Assembly: GCF_008806755.1 (NCBI RefSeq) | Contig: NZ_WAAU01000013.1 | Span: 83,057 to 147,056 of the forward strand | Origin: Tenacibaculum aiptasiae | GTDB taxonomy: Bacteria; Bacteroidota; Bacteroidia; Flavobacteriales; Flavobacteriaceae | DNA length: 64,000 nucleotides | Direction: 5' to 3' | Shown: positions 6,284 to 14,904 of the stretch, one piece after another | Position numbering within the stretch: the stretch's first letter is position 1 | Layout: each line of letters opens with the position of its first letter | Notes under the pieces: model-generated | What the model was told of the DNA's origin: nothing | Seen by the model: the letters and a program-made list of their open reading frames with translations, nothing else | Databases searched by the model: none | Made by a program: the position numbers and the translations under genes

Positions 6284-8275
6284 TTAAAAGTCAGTTTTTA
6301 AAGGTATTTTAAAAAATACTTTAGTTCCTCTAACTAAATTATTTTCAACAATTTCTTCAATGCTAAATTTACTTTTTTTCGATAAAGCTTTTATACGTTC
6401 TTCTGTTACTTTTATAGCAATTGAATTATGATTGGTATTTTTTTTGTTTTTCTTAGATTGATTAATTCCTATTCCGTTGTCAATAATAGCACAAAGTAAG
6501 AAATCTTTTTGAGTAGAAAAGTTAATGGTAATAAGACCACTTGCTATGCTTTTAATTCCATGTTTAATGCTGTTTTCTATAAATGGTTGAATAAGCATTG
6601 GCGGAATCAATATTTCTTCTGAATCAAATTCAAAATTTGTATTTATAACATATTCAAAAGGATTTGTACTCATTTGTTGTTCTAACTCTATGTAGTTTTT
6701 AAGTATCGCAATTTCTTCCTTTATATTAACTTCTTCCTGTCTTGAATTGTGTAATACACCACGCAAAAGAGTTGCAAATTTGCTAATAGTTACATTGAGT
6801 TCAGTAGATTTTCCAGAATTTCCTAAAGCTTTTATTCCGTTTAAAACATTGAAAATAAAATGAGGATTCATTTGTAGCTGTAATGCTTTCTGTTCTAATG
6901 ATAATAAGTGATTTTTTAACTCTAGCTCTTCAACTTTAGCTTTGTTTTTCCTTTTTATTTTTCTGATATAATTAACAATAATGCTCGTTAGCACTAATAT
7001 AATTATAGCACCGCTTAGTTGTTGGAACCAGCTTTTTTGATATAGAGGTTTATCAATATAAAAATGAAATTTTACTGGGTCACTTTCTAACCCATTAACT
7101 TTTGATTGTATTGAAAAATTATAATCTCCAGAATTTAAATTAGCTAAGTTTATAGAAGAATTAAATGTCCATGGACTAAACTGATCATTTAATTTATAGC
7201 GGTATTTTACTTTTTTAGGAGCATTAATATTTGCTGTTTTATAACTAAAAGATATGTGATTTTGATTAGGTTTTAATTGTAGTGTGTTAGTATAGTTGTT
7301 AATATCAATAGAGTCAATAGGTTGGTAAACAACTTCGATGTTTTGGAAAGCTATTTTAGGTTTTATAGGAGAGTTATTATTTCTAGTAAATTTATAGATA
7401 CCATGATTATTGGTAGCAATCCATATATTTTTTTGAATATCTTGAAAAACAGTGTTTATTTGATTTGTTTTTAGAGTGTTATATTTGTTTATACGTTTGA
7501 TGAAAGAATAACTTTGGTCAAGTATTTCTATTCCTTCGTCTTTTGAAACAATCCATAACTCATTATCTATTTTTACAATATCATTTATTTTTTTAGGAGA
7601 GTTACTAAGAGATTCTGCTTTGTCGTTTTTTACAATTTTAAGACCATTTTTATAGGTGGAAGTGATTACATTTTTATTGTCAATTAATATAGAAGTGTAA
7701 TTTCCTAAATCTATTCTTTTCAAAATAGTAGGATTAATTAATCTATCAAGTTTCCATAAACCTTTGTTCGTTGCAATCCAAAAGAAAGTACCATCGAATT
7801 CTAAATCGTTAATACTATTTAAATCGATTTGAAAATTGGTTCGAATAGGGGATAAGAAATCTTCACGTACTCTTAAAATTCCTTTGTTAGTTCCTAAAAA
7901 AGTGTGTTCAGGTGTTTTTAATATACAATTGATTTTCTTGCTCTCAAAGTTTATAAACTTATTATAGGTTTTAATGCTTAAACCTTTATTGGTTCCAATT
8001 AAAAGAGTATTGTTTTTTTTAGAAATAATTTGCGTTTTGTTAGAAATTAAATTGTTTTTGGTAGTATAATTAGTAAAATCATTTCCGTCAAAACGAATAA
8101 TTCCTTTGTCGGTAGCAAACCATAAATGGCCAGTATTGTCTTGTGTTATATCGTTAATTTTTAAACTAGGTAATCCATCGTTTAAAGTATAATTTTTTAA
8201 AGAGTTTAGTTGAGCAACTGTCTTAGTTACTATTAGAAAAAAAAGGATGAAAAGTATTAATTTATAAAACTTCAT
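6284..8275 (-). CDS. Beta-propeller LytS-type sensor histidine kinase (system 1)
   Basis: A 663-aa membrane sensor. Signal peptide (1-22); a periplasmic beta-propeller of two-component-regulator repeats (LWFATDKGI, FWIATNKGLW, IWIATNNHGIY); a Y_Y_Y domain around 330-405 (YRYKLNDQFSPW); one transmembrane helix at about 418-437; then a His_kinase (LytS) domain with the phospho-acceptor H472 in QMNPHFIFNVLN and an HATPase region (PFIENSIKHGI, DNGIGI). The propeller is shorter than in hybrid carbohydrate sensors of Bacteroidetes. It is the classical partner type for LytTR regulators. The ligand is unknown. The upstream terminator at 8294-8328 separates it from the lipoprotein gene. Confidence 0.9.
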   Translation of the reverse strand: MKFYKLILFILFFLIVTKTVAQLNSLKNYTLNDGLPSLKINDITQDNTGHLWFATDKGIIRFDGNDFTNYTTKNNLISNKTQIISKKNNTLLIGTNKGLSIKTYNKFINFESKKINCILKTPEHTFLGTNKGILRVREDFLSPIRTNFQIDLNSINDLEFDGTFFWIATNKGLWKLDRLINPTILKRIDLGNYTSILIDNKNVITSTYKNGLKIVKNDKAESLSNSPKKINDIVKIDNELWIVSKDEGIEILDQSYSFIKRINKYNTLKTNQINTVFQDIQKNIWIATNNHGIYKFTRNNNSPIKPKIAFQNIEVVYQPIDSIDINNYTNTLQLKPNQNHISFSYKTANINAPKKVKYRYKLNDQFSPWTFNSSINLANLNSGDYNFSIQSKVNGLESDPVKFHFYIDKPLYQKSWFQQLSGAIIILVLTSIIVNYIRKIKRKNKAKVEELELKNHLLSLEQKALQLQMNPHFIFNVLNGIKALGNSGKSTELNVTISKFATLLRGVLHNSRQEEVNIKEEIAILKNYIELEQQMSTNPFEYVINTNFEFDSEEILIPPMLIQPFIENSIKHGIKSIASGLITINFSTQKDFLLCAIIDNGIGINQSKKNKKNTNHNSIAIKVTEERIKALSKKSKFSIEEIVENNLVRGTKVFFKIPLKTDF

Positions 8276-8293
8276 AGAAACAAACTTACAGTA

Positions 8294-8328
8294 AAAAAGT
8301 AACTGCTCAAATTAAACAGTTACTTTTT
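8294..8328 (-). terminator. Rho-independent terminator of the lipoprotein gene
   Basis: A perfect 12-bp stem AAAAAGTAACTG/CAGTTACTTTTT with an 11-nt loop, ending in a U-run on the minus strand. It lies 24 nt after the stop of the lipoprotein gene. Confidence 0.8.
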
Positions 8329-8351
8329 AAGAATTATTAAACATTATTCAA

Positions 8352-9437
8352 TTATTTCATAGCATATAGACGTTTATTATTTGTATCTGGCTTTATGTGT
8401 TCTAAATCTCCATAAGGCTTAGTTAAAGGTTTTAACACACATAAAACTGAGGCTTTTCCTTTTATAATCAACTTATTGTTTTTAACAGTATAAGTCCATC
8501 TAAATTTTTCAACAGGGATGTTTAATTTTTTTACATCTGTTATTAAGTCTACATCACCAGCAATAAAATCCATTAGTTCTTCTTGCATTACAAATGTTGG
8601 AACATCATCGTCAGAATTTTCATAGTCTAATTCCCACATTATTGGAATGTTGAACTGTTTTGTATAAGGTTCGCCTATATAACGTTCTCTTTCATTTGTT
8701 AAAGCACTAAACCAATCAATTTCTTTTTCATTAGGATATTTTCTTGCAATTTCTTTAGATAAATCTACTTTTCCTGGTGAGTGAGCCGTAGGATAAAATA
8801 CATAGTAAGGTTTAGCTAAAAAATGATTGGTAAATTCACCTCCAAAAACATTAAAATACGGAGAAGCTAATATTTGTGGCATCTCATCAGATTTAAACGA
8901 TAACTTTAAAGTGTTTAAAAGTTCTTCGTTATTACCAACTCCATTAGAATGAAACACGATTTTACTATTTGCATTTATTCCTTTATTAATTTTTGGTAAT
9001 TTACTTTGATTAATAGCTCTTTGTAAAGACTCGATTGTAACTTTTTCTCCGTTAATAGTAGTTTCTAAGCTCAGTCCTTTTAATGGATTGTTATAGTTTA
9101 CAATATGAATTTCTCCATAAGGCTTTTCAGTAACATTAGAATTCATCCAACCTATAATTTCTTCTAAAGAATACATGTCGTTTACAATTTGATATTTCTT
9201 TTCCTTAAAATATGTACGAGCATTGTTATAAAATTTATTTTGTCCTTTGTCATAACCTGTAATAAATACAATGGGGTTTCTAGGTTTTTTATAAATTTTC
9301 TTAATTACTTCTTCTTTTTTAGCAATGTTTCCCGACTCTAGTTTTGTATTCGTTTTCTTTTCTTCACAACTAGTGAAAAATCCTGTAAGTAGTAATAATC
9401 CTATTACTGTTCCTACTTTAAAAATGTTTTGTTTCAT
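8352..9437 (-). CDS. Uncharacterised lipoprotein, 361 aa
   Basis: The N-terminus is a clear lipoprotein signal with the lipobox GFFTSC (Cys at about residue 26), followed by EEKK, so no LES-type surface export motif. The mature part has an alternating alpha/beta look: PIVFITGYDKGQNKF, a conserved-looking GEIHIVNYNNPLKG, KIVFHSNGVGNNEELL and IMWELDYENSDDD, which together suggest a Rossmann-like or hydrolase-like fold. I do not recognise a family or a catalytic motif. A 71-aa frame ends 26 nt upstream and is probably co-transcribed. Confidence 0.7.
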   Translation of the reverse strand: MKQNIFKVGTVIGLLLLTGFFTSCEEKKTNTKLESGNIAKKEEVIKKIYKKPRNPIVFITGYDKGQNKFYNNARTYFKEKKYQIVNDMYSLEEIIGWMNSNVTEKPYGEIHIVNYNNPLKGLSLETTINGEKVTIESLQRAINQSKLPKINKGINANSKIVFHSNGVGNNEELLNTLKLSFKSDEMPQILASPYFNVFGGEFTNHFLAKPYYVFYPTAHSPGKVDLSKEIARKYPNEKEIDWFSALTNERERYIGEPYTKQFNIPIMWELDYENSDDDVPTFVMQEELMDFIAGDVDLITDVKKLNIPVEKFRWTYTVKNNKLIIKGKASVLCVLKPLTKPYGDLEHIKPDTNNKRLYAMK

Positions 9438-9463
9438 AGGTTCTTGTTTTTTAGGTTAATATG

Positions 9464-9679
9464 TTATTGCTGTAATATGATGGTTACATTTCTTTCTAAA
9501 TTAAAATCGTTAGATAGTTTGTTTAAAATGTTAGGTAAGTTTCGATCGTTAATCCATCTACCGTTTTCTTGCTTTTCTATTGAAGCAATAAGTCCATCGT
9601 TATTTACCTGTAATTTTAAACTATTGTATTTGTTTAAATACATTTTTAAGATTGATGAATAGCTATTGTTTGACCACAT
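9464..9679 (-). CDS. Small hypothetical protein, 71 aa
   Basis: An ATG-started frame ending 26 nt before the lipoprotein start, in the same direction. The translation is soluble and balanced (LKLQVNNDGLIASIEKQENG, WINDRNLPNILNKLSNDFN, VTIILQQ) and could form a small alpha/beta domain. No signal peptide. The overlapping frame on the opposite strand has poor composition and is taken as a shadow. Likely the first gene of a two-gene operon with the lipoprotein. Confidence 0.55.
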   Translation of the reverse strand: MWSNNSYSSILKMYLNKYNSLKLQVNNDGLIASIEKQENGRWINDRNLPNILNKLSNDFNLERNVTIILQQ

Positions 9680-9916
9680 AATTTTTGTTTTATATGGTCA
9701 AATTTAGAAGAGAAAGAAGGAGTAATTTTGAGTTAATTAGAATTCGTTTGGAATAAATTAGAATTCGTAATTGATTTTTTTTGAAGGCTTATAAAGTAAC
9801 GTTGATTTTAGGTTTGTGGTGTTTAATAAGTGATTTTTAAAATATTTTTTCCTATTGGGAGGTAGGGTATTTTTTGTGTAAATCTTTATATGAATATTAA
9901 TTATAAATAATTTGAT

Positions 9917-10900
9917 ATGAAATATGTTTTAAAGATGTTATCGTTTTTCACTTTTATTTTTGTTCTTCAATCTTGTGATAAAGATTCAGAAATCGTTCCA
10001 GGAAATAGTTTTGAATCCATATCTAAAGAATGGAAGAAATTAGATATTGGAACAACTGAAAACTTAAATAAAATTCATTTTATAAATAACTCTGAAGGTT
10101 TCATTATTGGAAATAAAGGGAAGTTGTTTAAAACAGAAAATGGGGGAATTGATTGGACGGAAATTCCATCAGGAGTTACTCACGATTTGGTTTCTATTAG
10201 TTTTGATGGAAAAAATAAGGGGATAATTAATGGTTTATTTACTATCGATGGAGGAAAAAATTGGAAGGTAGTCAATACTACTTCAAGTTACTATTGTTAT
10301 TATGCTAGTGAAGATGTAATGATTGGAGGAAGTAATTCTTCTTTTGCAGGAACTGTTTATCGTTCAACTGATGATGGAGCAACATGGACAGAGGTTTATA
10401 AGAATCCTCATACTGGTTTTTATACATCAGCAGGTTTTATAGGTGATGTAGGTTATTTATCTTCTTGGTATTCAGGTAGAATTTTAAAAACAACCGATAA
10501 AGGTAAAACTTGGACAGTGGCTGTAGAAGGTACTGCGAAACCTACTGGAGGAAAGAATACATTTGACGACTTTTTTGATCTTACTGTAGTAGATGCGAAA
10601 ACTTTATATGCAGTTTCTAATAGTTATTTATCTAAAAGTGATGATGGAGGAGCTACTTTTAAAATAGTTTATCAAAAACCATCTCTAACATCTGGGTCGT
10701 TAAGAGGATTGTATGTGAATAATGAACAAGTTGTGTTAACGGATCTTACAGGAAATGTATTTGTGAGTAAAAATGGCGGAAAAGATTGGGATATAAAACA
10801 GCCAAAAAAAACTACAACGTTTAACGATGTTTATATAGCTAATGGAATTGTTTATGCAGTAGGAACTAATGGTGAGTTGTGGAGAAAAAATATTAAATAG
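9917..10900 (+). CDS. YCF48/BNR-like beta-propeller lipoprotein
   Basis: A 327-aa lipoprotein: hydrophobic N-terminus and lipobox VLQSC at about residue 20. The mature chain is a beta-propeller of repeats with Asp-box-like pieces (TENGGIDWTEI, STDDGATWTEV, TTDKGKTWTVA, SDDGGATFKIV, SKNGGKDWDIK), as in YCF48/photosystem II assembly factor-like proteins of Bacteroidota. Such propellers are scaffolds and the partner is unknown. It is monocistronic with a hairpin terminator 17 nt after the stop. Confidence 0.8.
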   Translation: MKYVLKMLSFFTFIFVLQSCDKDSEIVPGNSFESISKEWKKLDIGTTENLNKIHFINNSEGFIIGNKGKLFKTENGGIDWTEIPSGVTHDLVSISFDGKNKGIINGLFTIDGGKNWKVVNTTSSYYCYYASEDVMIGGSNSSFAGTVYRSTDDGATWTEVYKNPHTGFYTSAGFIGDVGYLSSWYSGRILKTTDKGKTWTVAVEGTAKPTGGKNTFDDFFDLTVVDAKTLYAVSNSYLSKSDDGGATFKIVYQKPSLTSGSLRGLYVNNEQVVLTDLTGNVFVSKNGGKDWDIKQPKKTTTFNDVYIANGIVYAVGTNGELWRKNIK

Positions 10901-10916
10901 CATAGTTAAATAAAAA

Positions 10917-10950
10917 AAGAAGTGTCCGCCATCGAAAAGACACTTCTTTA
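10917..10950 (+). terminator. Rho-independent terminator
   Basis: Stem AAGAAGTGTC/GACACTTCTT with a 12-nt loop, preceded by seven A and followed by a weak T run. It ends the propeller lipoprotein transcript. Confidence 0.65.
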
Positions 10951-11493
10951 TAACTAACTAACCAAATAACTTATAATGAAATTCTAAATTATATGGTAAA
11001 GATAGTATGGAAAAGCCTTGTGAAATTTTAAATTAGACAATAGGAAGTAAAGTAAAGATGAATTGCTTTTTTAGTGAAATGAATTGATTTTGAGAGGGAA
11101 AGGAAAGTTGTGAGTTAAAAAAAGCAATGAGGAAGATAACTATTTATCTTACTTAAGGCGAATTCCTTTTCTTATTTCCCTTAAACAATAAGAAGTTTAT
11201 CTACCTATAAATATTTCTATGAAGTTCAATTAAATCAATTCTTTGATTTCGATGGCAAAAATTAGATATAATAAGAACTTCAATACGTTATTTCAATCAG
11301 GGGACCGAATATTAATAATTACGACCTCATTGCTTCATAAAAATAAAGAAAAAAAAATAACTTTACAAAGTTTTTTTTATTCTAGAAGGAAATATTTTTG
11401 TTTTTAAGTGTTTGTTATGTAGAGTGTTAGTGAGTTTTGTTGAGTGAGCTAAGTTTAAATGAAAGTTATAATAATTAGTAAATAATAGTAGAA
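10951..11493. other. Long intergenic region without a recognisable gene
   Basis: About 540 nt with only very short frames on either strand (none above about 15 codons with a sensible start) and no tRNA or clear terminator. It contains a GAAGTTC repeat near 11222 and its relative near 11275. It presumably carries the promoter of the downstream membrane protein; a small RNA cannot be excluded. Confidence 0.4.
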
Positions 11494-11940
11494 ATGAAGT
11501 TTATTATAAAGAAGGGATCTGGAAAAATGATGATACTAATGCTAACAGGGGTTTTTCTTGTTATAGCCTTTAGTTATCAGTTATTAATCTTTTTACAAGT
11601 CCATGATTTTGTTTATCAGTTTCCTGGTGATTGGGATAAACCAATGGGAGTTTTAGTTGGGCTCTTTTTAATACTTCGTTCTTTAAAATTTACGAAAGAA
11701 TCTAAAGATTTATTTATAAAAATAGATGAAGAATATTTAGTGTATAGAACTAATGAATTAGAGGTTAAACATAAAGTACCATTGACGAATATTGAAAGGG
11801 TTTATAAAGAAAAAGGGAAAATTCGTCTTGTTACTAAAGATTTAATTACTATGAATGTGGTTGATTTAGATGAGGTTAGATTGGTAAATGAAACAAAAAG
11901 TTTGATAAAGAAATCTTTAATGGATTTGAATACAAAATAA
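11494..11940 (+). CDS. Small membrane protein, 148 aa
   Basis: Two predicted transmembrane helices (about residues 12-33 and 49-64), then a cytoplasmic domain of about 80 residues with a PH-like pattern of short strands (DLFIKIDEEYLVYRTNEL, KHKVPLTNIERVYKEKGK, IRLVTKDL) and a C-terminal helix. The function is unknown. It ends at a bidirectional terminator that also serves the convergent RiPP-like gene. Confidence 0.65.
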   Translation: MKFIIKKGSGKMMILMLTGVFLVIAFSYQLLIFLQVHDFVYQFPGDWDKPMGVLVGLFLILRSLKFTKESKDLFIKIDEEYLVYRTNELEVKHKVPLTNIERVYKEKGKIRLVTKDLITMNVVDLDEVRLVNETKSLIKKSLMDLNTK

Positions 11941-11947
11941 AGAATAG

Positions 11948-11980
11948 AAAAAAAGCGAACCTAAGTTCGCTTTTATTTTT
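11948..11980. terminator. Bidirectional terminator
   Basis: Compact stem AAAAGCGAAC/GTTCGCTTTT with a CTAA loop, flanked by A and T runs on both sides. It separates the membrane protein gene from the convergent 52-aa precursor gene, whose stop codon abuts it. Confidence 0.85.
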
Positions 11981-12139
11981 TTAATGACCTCCGCCCCAAT
12001 CGCAAAGACAAGAATAAGGTAAATACTTTGGACAGTAATTTGGACAATGAATTTCACCGTTTGGGCCACCACTTCCTTTTACTGATTTTTGTTCTGATTT
12101 GTTAAGTACACTTCCTAAGTTAGAAATTGTTTTAAGCAT
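11981..12139 (-). CDS. Double-glycine leader RiPP/bacteriocin-like precursor peptide
   Basis: A 52-aa peptide starting at the ATG at 12139; a longer frame back to a TTG at 12163 is possible but less likely. The leader MLKTISNLGSVLNKSEQK has the LxxxLxKxEQKxVxG pattern typical of Bacteroidota precursor peptides and ends at VKGSGG (residues 20-25). The core of 27 residues is rich in Pro, Cys, Tyr and Gly, with cysteines C32, C36, C44 and C46, and ends DWGGGH. The leader is related in style to that of the 64-aa peptide at 1033-1227, but the core is unrelated. No modification or export gene is adjacent. Confidence 0.7.
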   Translation of the reverse strand: MLKTISNLGSVLNKSEQKSVKGSGGPNGEIHCPNYCPKYLPYSCLCDWGGGH

Positions 12140-12236
12140 GTTGATTAGTTTTAAGTTTCTCAAACATACTTAAAAAGATATTTACAAAGATTTATAAAAC
12201 CGTAATAAAAGTAAGGTTTTACCGTAAATATAATTA

Positions 12237-14399
12237 TTAATAACAATCGGTTTTTATTTGATGATTCTTTTGAAATTTTTCAATAGGAGTGTTCAATTCA
12301 GTTAAAGTTAGGTTTTCCAATACTTTTAATACAGCATTCATCATAGCAATAGAGCCACAGATCATAATAGTGCCTTTATTTTTTAAAACAGAAATAATTA
12401 GTTTATTTTCTTTAGAAATTAAATCTTGTACATATTGTTTTTTACCTTCTTGAGAATAAGCTGTATACACATTTGTATTTTGTAAATATGGTTTATACAT
12501 GGTTAAAGACTCAGAAGTTCTTCCTCCCCAAAATAAATGTGTGTTAGTGTTATTGTTAAGCATTCCTAAAAAAGGAGCAATACCAGTTCCATTAGCTATA
12601 AGTACGACCTCTTTATTCTTTTTAGGAAAATGAAAAGATTTATTTTGTTGAATAGAAGCCAAAATGGCTTCATTTTTATTTAAGTTTAAAAGTAAATTAG
12701 AACATATACCTAAATCATGTTTTTTAATACTTAATAAAACATCATTCTCAATTTTTCCTATTGAATATAATCTTTCAACATTATCTATACTTGGAGTTAT
12801 AGAAAGCAAATCACCAGAAACAAAATTTAATTTTTTACTAGGTTTTAACCTTATAAGAAAAGAATCGTCTTTATTTAATTCTGTTTTATAAACAGTTGTA
12901 AAGTCTAGTTGTTTTTTTAACTTTTTGGCTTCTTGTTTTAAATCGAGATTTATTTTTGTGTTAGCACTCCATTGTAGTCCCCAAGTTTTAAAATCTGCAA
13001 AATTCTGGTTGTTTATTTTATATAATGGGGTAACAGCTTTAAAATTAGGGAACTCTTGTAGTGTGTTTTCAATATCAATTGCAAACTGACAATAATTAGG
13101 GTAGGCTAAAGAACCAAAACCAACAATAGCATAATCAATTGAATTTTTCTGCTTAACTTTTTTTGCCAATTTTAAAAAAGAACTTGCATTAATAGGCGGA
13201 GCACCTTCTCCATAAGTTGAAGTTAAAATGATTAGTTGTTTGGCATTTTTGTAAGAAGTATAGTTATTTAAATAATCTACAAAAACAGTTTTTTGTTTTG
13301 CTAGTAAAGCTTTATATATAGAAGTAGCAAAACTATAAGTGTTTCCTGTTTCAGAACCTACAAGTATGATAAATTCAGCATTGTTTTTGTTGAATTTATT
13401 TTTAGGTAAAGAGCTTTTTGCTTTTCTTTTTAAGGTAATAGCAAAACCAGAATAAACAAAGAATATTATAGCGATACAAGAGAGTAATAAAATGATAGAC
13501 CATAAGATAGTGCCACGACCTGTGTGTAAGAATAAACTCCAACTAGATAATATATGAGTTAAAGATGCTTTTTTGGTACTTATAATATCTCCAGTATACT
13601 GATGTATGTATAGTTCTTTGTTATGTAGTTTTACTATAAAATAATCTTCTTCATCATCGGAAAAAGGAAACTCTATACTTTCTAATTCGTTTAGCTTGGT
13701 TTCTTTAAAAAGAGGAAAGTTTTCAGAACTAATTTTTTGAGCATCTTTTGTTTTAGAAAAATCAATATTATGGGAAGTTTTAGATTTCGGAAGTAAAGAA
13801 AACTTTTCTAAGGATAAATATACTCCTGTTAGGGTAATAATTATAATGGGTATTAAAGCATATCTACTTATAATTACATGATAATCTTGTGCGAAATTTT
13901 CTCGAATAACTTTAGTGAAAAAGTTTTTAACTCCCCCTTGTCTTTTAATAATAAGAATGCTTCCAGTAATAGTAATTAATAAGAGAAGAAAGGAGAAAAG
14001 AGCGACTAAAAAACGACCTGTAGATTTTAGAAAAAGAGATCTATGTAAGTTAGTAGTCCATTTATAAATTGTAGCTCTTTTTACGATATTATTAATTTTA
14101 TTACCTGTAACTGGATTGATGTAAAAAGTGCTATTATCACCATTTTTAGCAACTACAGATGCAATTATAAAGTTATTATCGTCAATTTTTAAATCAACAA
14201 TTTCATCATATTCTTTTTTTAAAGAGTTAATGGTTTGTGCAATTGTAATTTCATCGGTGTTTTGTATAGCATAAGGTTTTAACTGATTCGAAATAGGTTC
14301 GAAAGCTAAAATTATACCTGTTAATGAAGCTATAACTATAAAAGCAAAAGAAGATATAGCCAAAGTTAGATGGCTATATCTCCAAATTGAAGTAATCAT
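12237..14399 (-). CDS. PepSY membrane domain-flavodoxin-FAD/NAD(P)H reductase fusion
   Basis: A 720-aa, single-chain transmembrane electron-transfer protein. Residues 1-325 are a PepSY-associated membrane region with four helices (about 11-32, 129-151, 180-197, 299-322) and candidate heme-ligand histidines H10, H119, H174, H282 and H292, plus periplasmic PepSY loops (IHQYTGDIIS). Residues 344-480 form a flavodoxin domain with the FMN loop SETGNT (349-354) and STYGEGAPP. Residues 495-720 form a cytochrome P450/sulfite reductase-like FAD and nucleotide module: RLYSIGK (FAD), GTGIAPFLGML and CGS (NAD(P)H). It should carry electrons from cytosolic NAD(P)H via FAD and FMN to membrane heme and outward. 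It is the last gene of a four-gene operon divergent from the HmuY/TonB receptor genes, so reduction of heme or iron in the periplasm is the likely role. Confidence 0.85.
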   Translation of the reverse strand: MITSIWRYSHLTLAISSFAFIVIASLTGIILAFEPISNQLKPYAIQNTDEITIAQTINSLKKEYDEIVDLKIDDNNFIIASVVAKNGDNSTFYINPVTGNKINNIVKRATIYKWTTNLHRSLFLKSTGRFLVALFSFLLLLITITGSILIIKRQGGVKNFFTKVIRENFAQDYHVIISRYALIPIIIITLTGVYLSLEKFSLLPKSKTSHNIDFSKTKDAQKISSENFPLFKETKLNELESIEFPFSDDEEDYFIVKLHNKELYIHQYTGDIISTKKASLTHILSSWSLFLHTGRGTILWSIILLLSCIAIIFFVYSGFAITLKRKAKSSLPKNKFNKNNAEFIILVGSETGNTYSFATSIYKALLAKQKTVFVDYLNNYTSYKNAKQLIILTSTYGEGAPPINASSFLKLAKKVKQKNSIDYAIVGFGSLAYPNYCQFAIDIENTLQEFPNFKAVTPLYKINNQNFADFKTWGLQWSANTKINLDLKQEAKKLKKQLDFTTVYKTELNKDDSFLIRLKPSKKLNFVSGDLLSITPSIDNVERLYSIGKIENDVLLSIKKHDLGICSNLLLNLNKNEAILASIQQNKSFHFPKKNKEVVLIANGTGIAPFLGMLNNNTNTHLFWGGRTSESLTMYKPYLQNTNVYTAYSQEGKKQYVQDLISKENKLIISVLKNKGTIMICGSIAMMNAVLKVLENLTLTELNTPIEKFQKNHQIKTDCY

Positions 14400-14411
14400 T
14401 TTGTAGTACTA

Positions 14412-14888
14412 TTATTGTGGTATCATACGAACGTAACGTATAAAACCGTTACCTTCAATTTTACTTTTAATATTTTCTGAATTTAGATCAAATTCTACAT
14501 CGTCTTTATAGTATTCTTGATCTTCTACAGCAGATTCAAAACGAATTTTATATCCTTTATTAATCTTATCATTAGGAATTTCAATAATACTAATAGCTCT
14601 ATTTCCTCCACTTATTGTTGCACCAGTTATAGCATCAATATTTGAGCGTACTTTGCCATGGAAACTCCACCATTCTGTAATATCATGATACCATTCTTGA
14701 TCATCTCCTTGAACGTATAATGTTTTTTCATATTCTCCTTTAGGATTTAATAATGAAATGACAATATATGCTCCTTCACCGTCATAATTCTTCATTTGAA
14801 TCATGCATTTATACTTACTACTATCTGGGGGAGTAAATGCCATTATTCCAAATGTTACTATAAAAAGTATTGAAAGTTTTTTTATCAT
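14412..14888 (-). CDS. DUF2271 protein with flavinylation motif
   Basis: A 158-aa exported protein: signal peptide at residues 1-19 (IVTFGIMAFTPPD). The rest matches the DUF2271 family, with WYHDITEWWSFHGK and RSNIDAITGATISGG. The segment DAITGAT (85-91) fits the ApbE flavinylation consensus Dxx(S/T)GAT, so T91 is a candidate for covalent FMN. DUF2271 proteins are known to occur with PepSY membrane proteins and ApbE in extracytosolic flavin systems, but no ApbE gene lies in this window. It sits 12 nt upstream of the PepSY fusion, in the right place to be its periplasmic electron acceptor. Confidence 0.8.
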   Translation of the reverse strand: MIKKLSILFIVTFGIMAFTPPDSSKYKCMIQMKNYDGEGAYIVISLLNPKGEYEKTLYVQGDDQEWYHDITEWWSFHGKVRSNIDAITGATISGGNRAISIIEIPNDKINKGYKIRFESAVEDQEYYKDDVEFDLNSENIKSKIEGNGFIRYVRMIPQ

Positions 14889-14904
14889 TTTTTAATTCAA
14901 TTGT

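Noticed and set aside
9429..9662. 77-aa frame on the plus strand opposite the 71-aa frame
   Set aside because: Poor composition (runs of Phe, Leu, Ser, Cys) and antisense to a better frame leading into the lipoprotein gene.
11106..11115. A single GTTGTGA copy in the 10951-11493 gap as a LytTR site
   Set aside because: No second copy 21 bp away, so it does not meet the spacing seen at the two cluster promoters.
12664..12891. 75-aa frame antisense to the PepSY fusion gene
   Set aside because: Lies entirely inside a well-supported coding gene in another frame; typical shadow.
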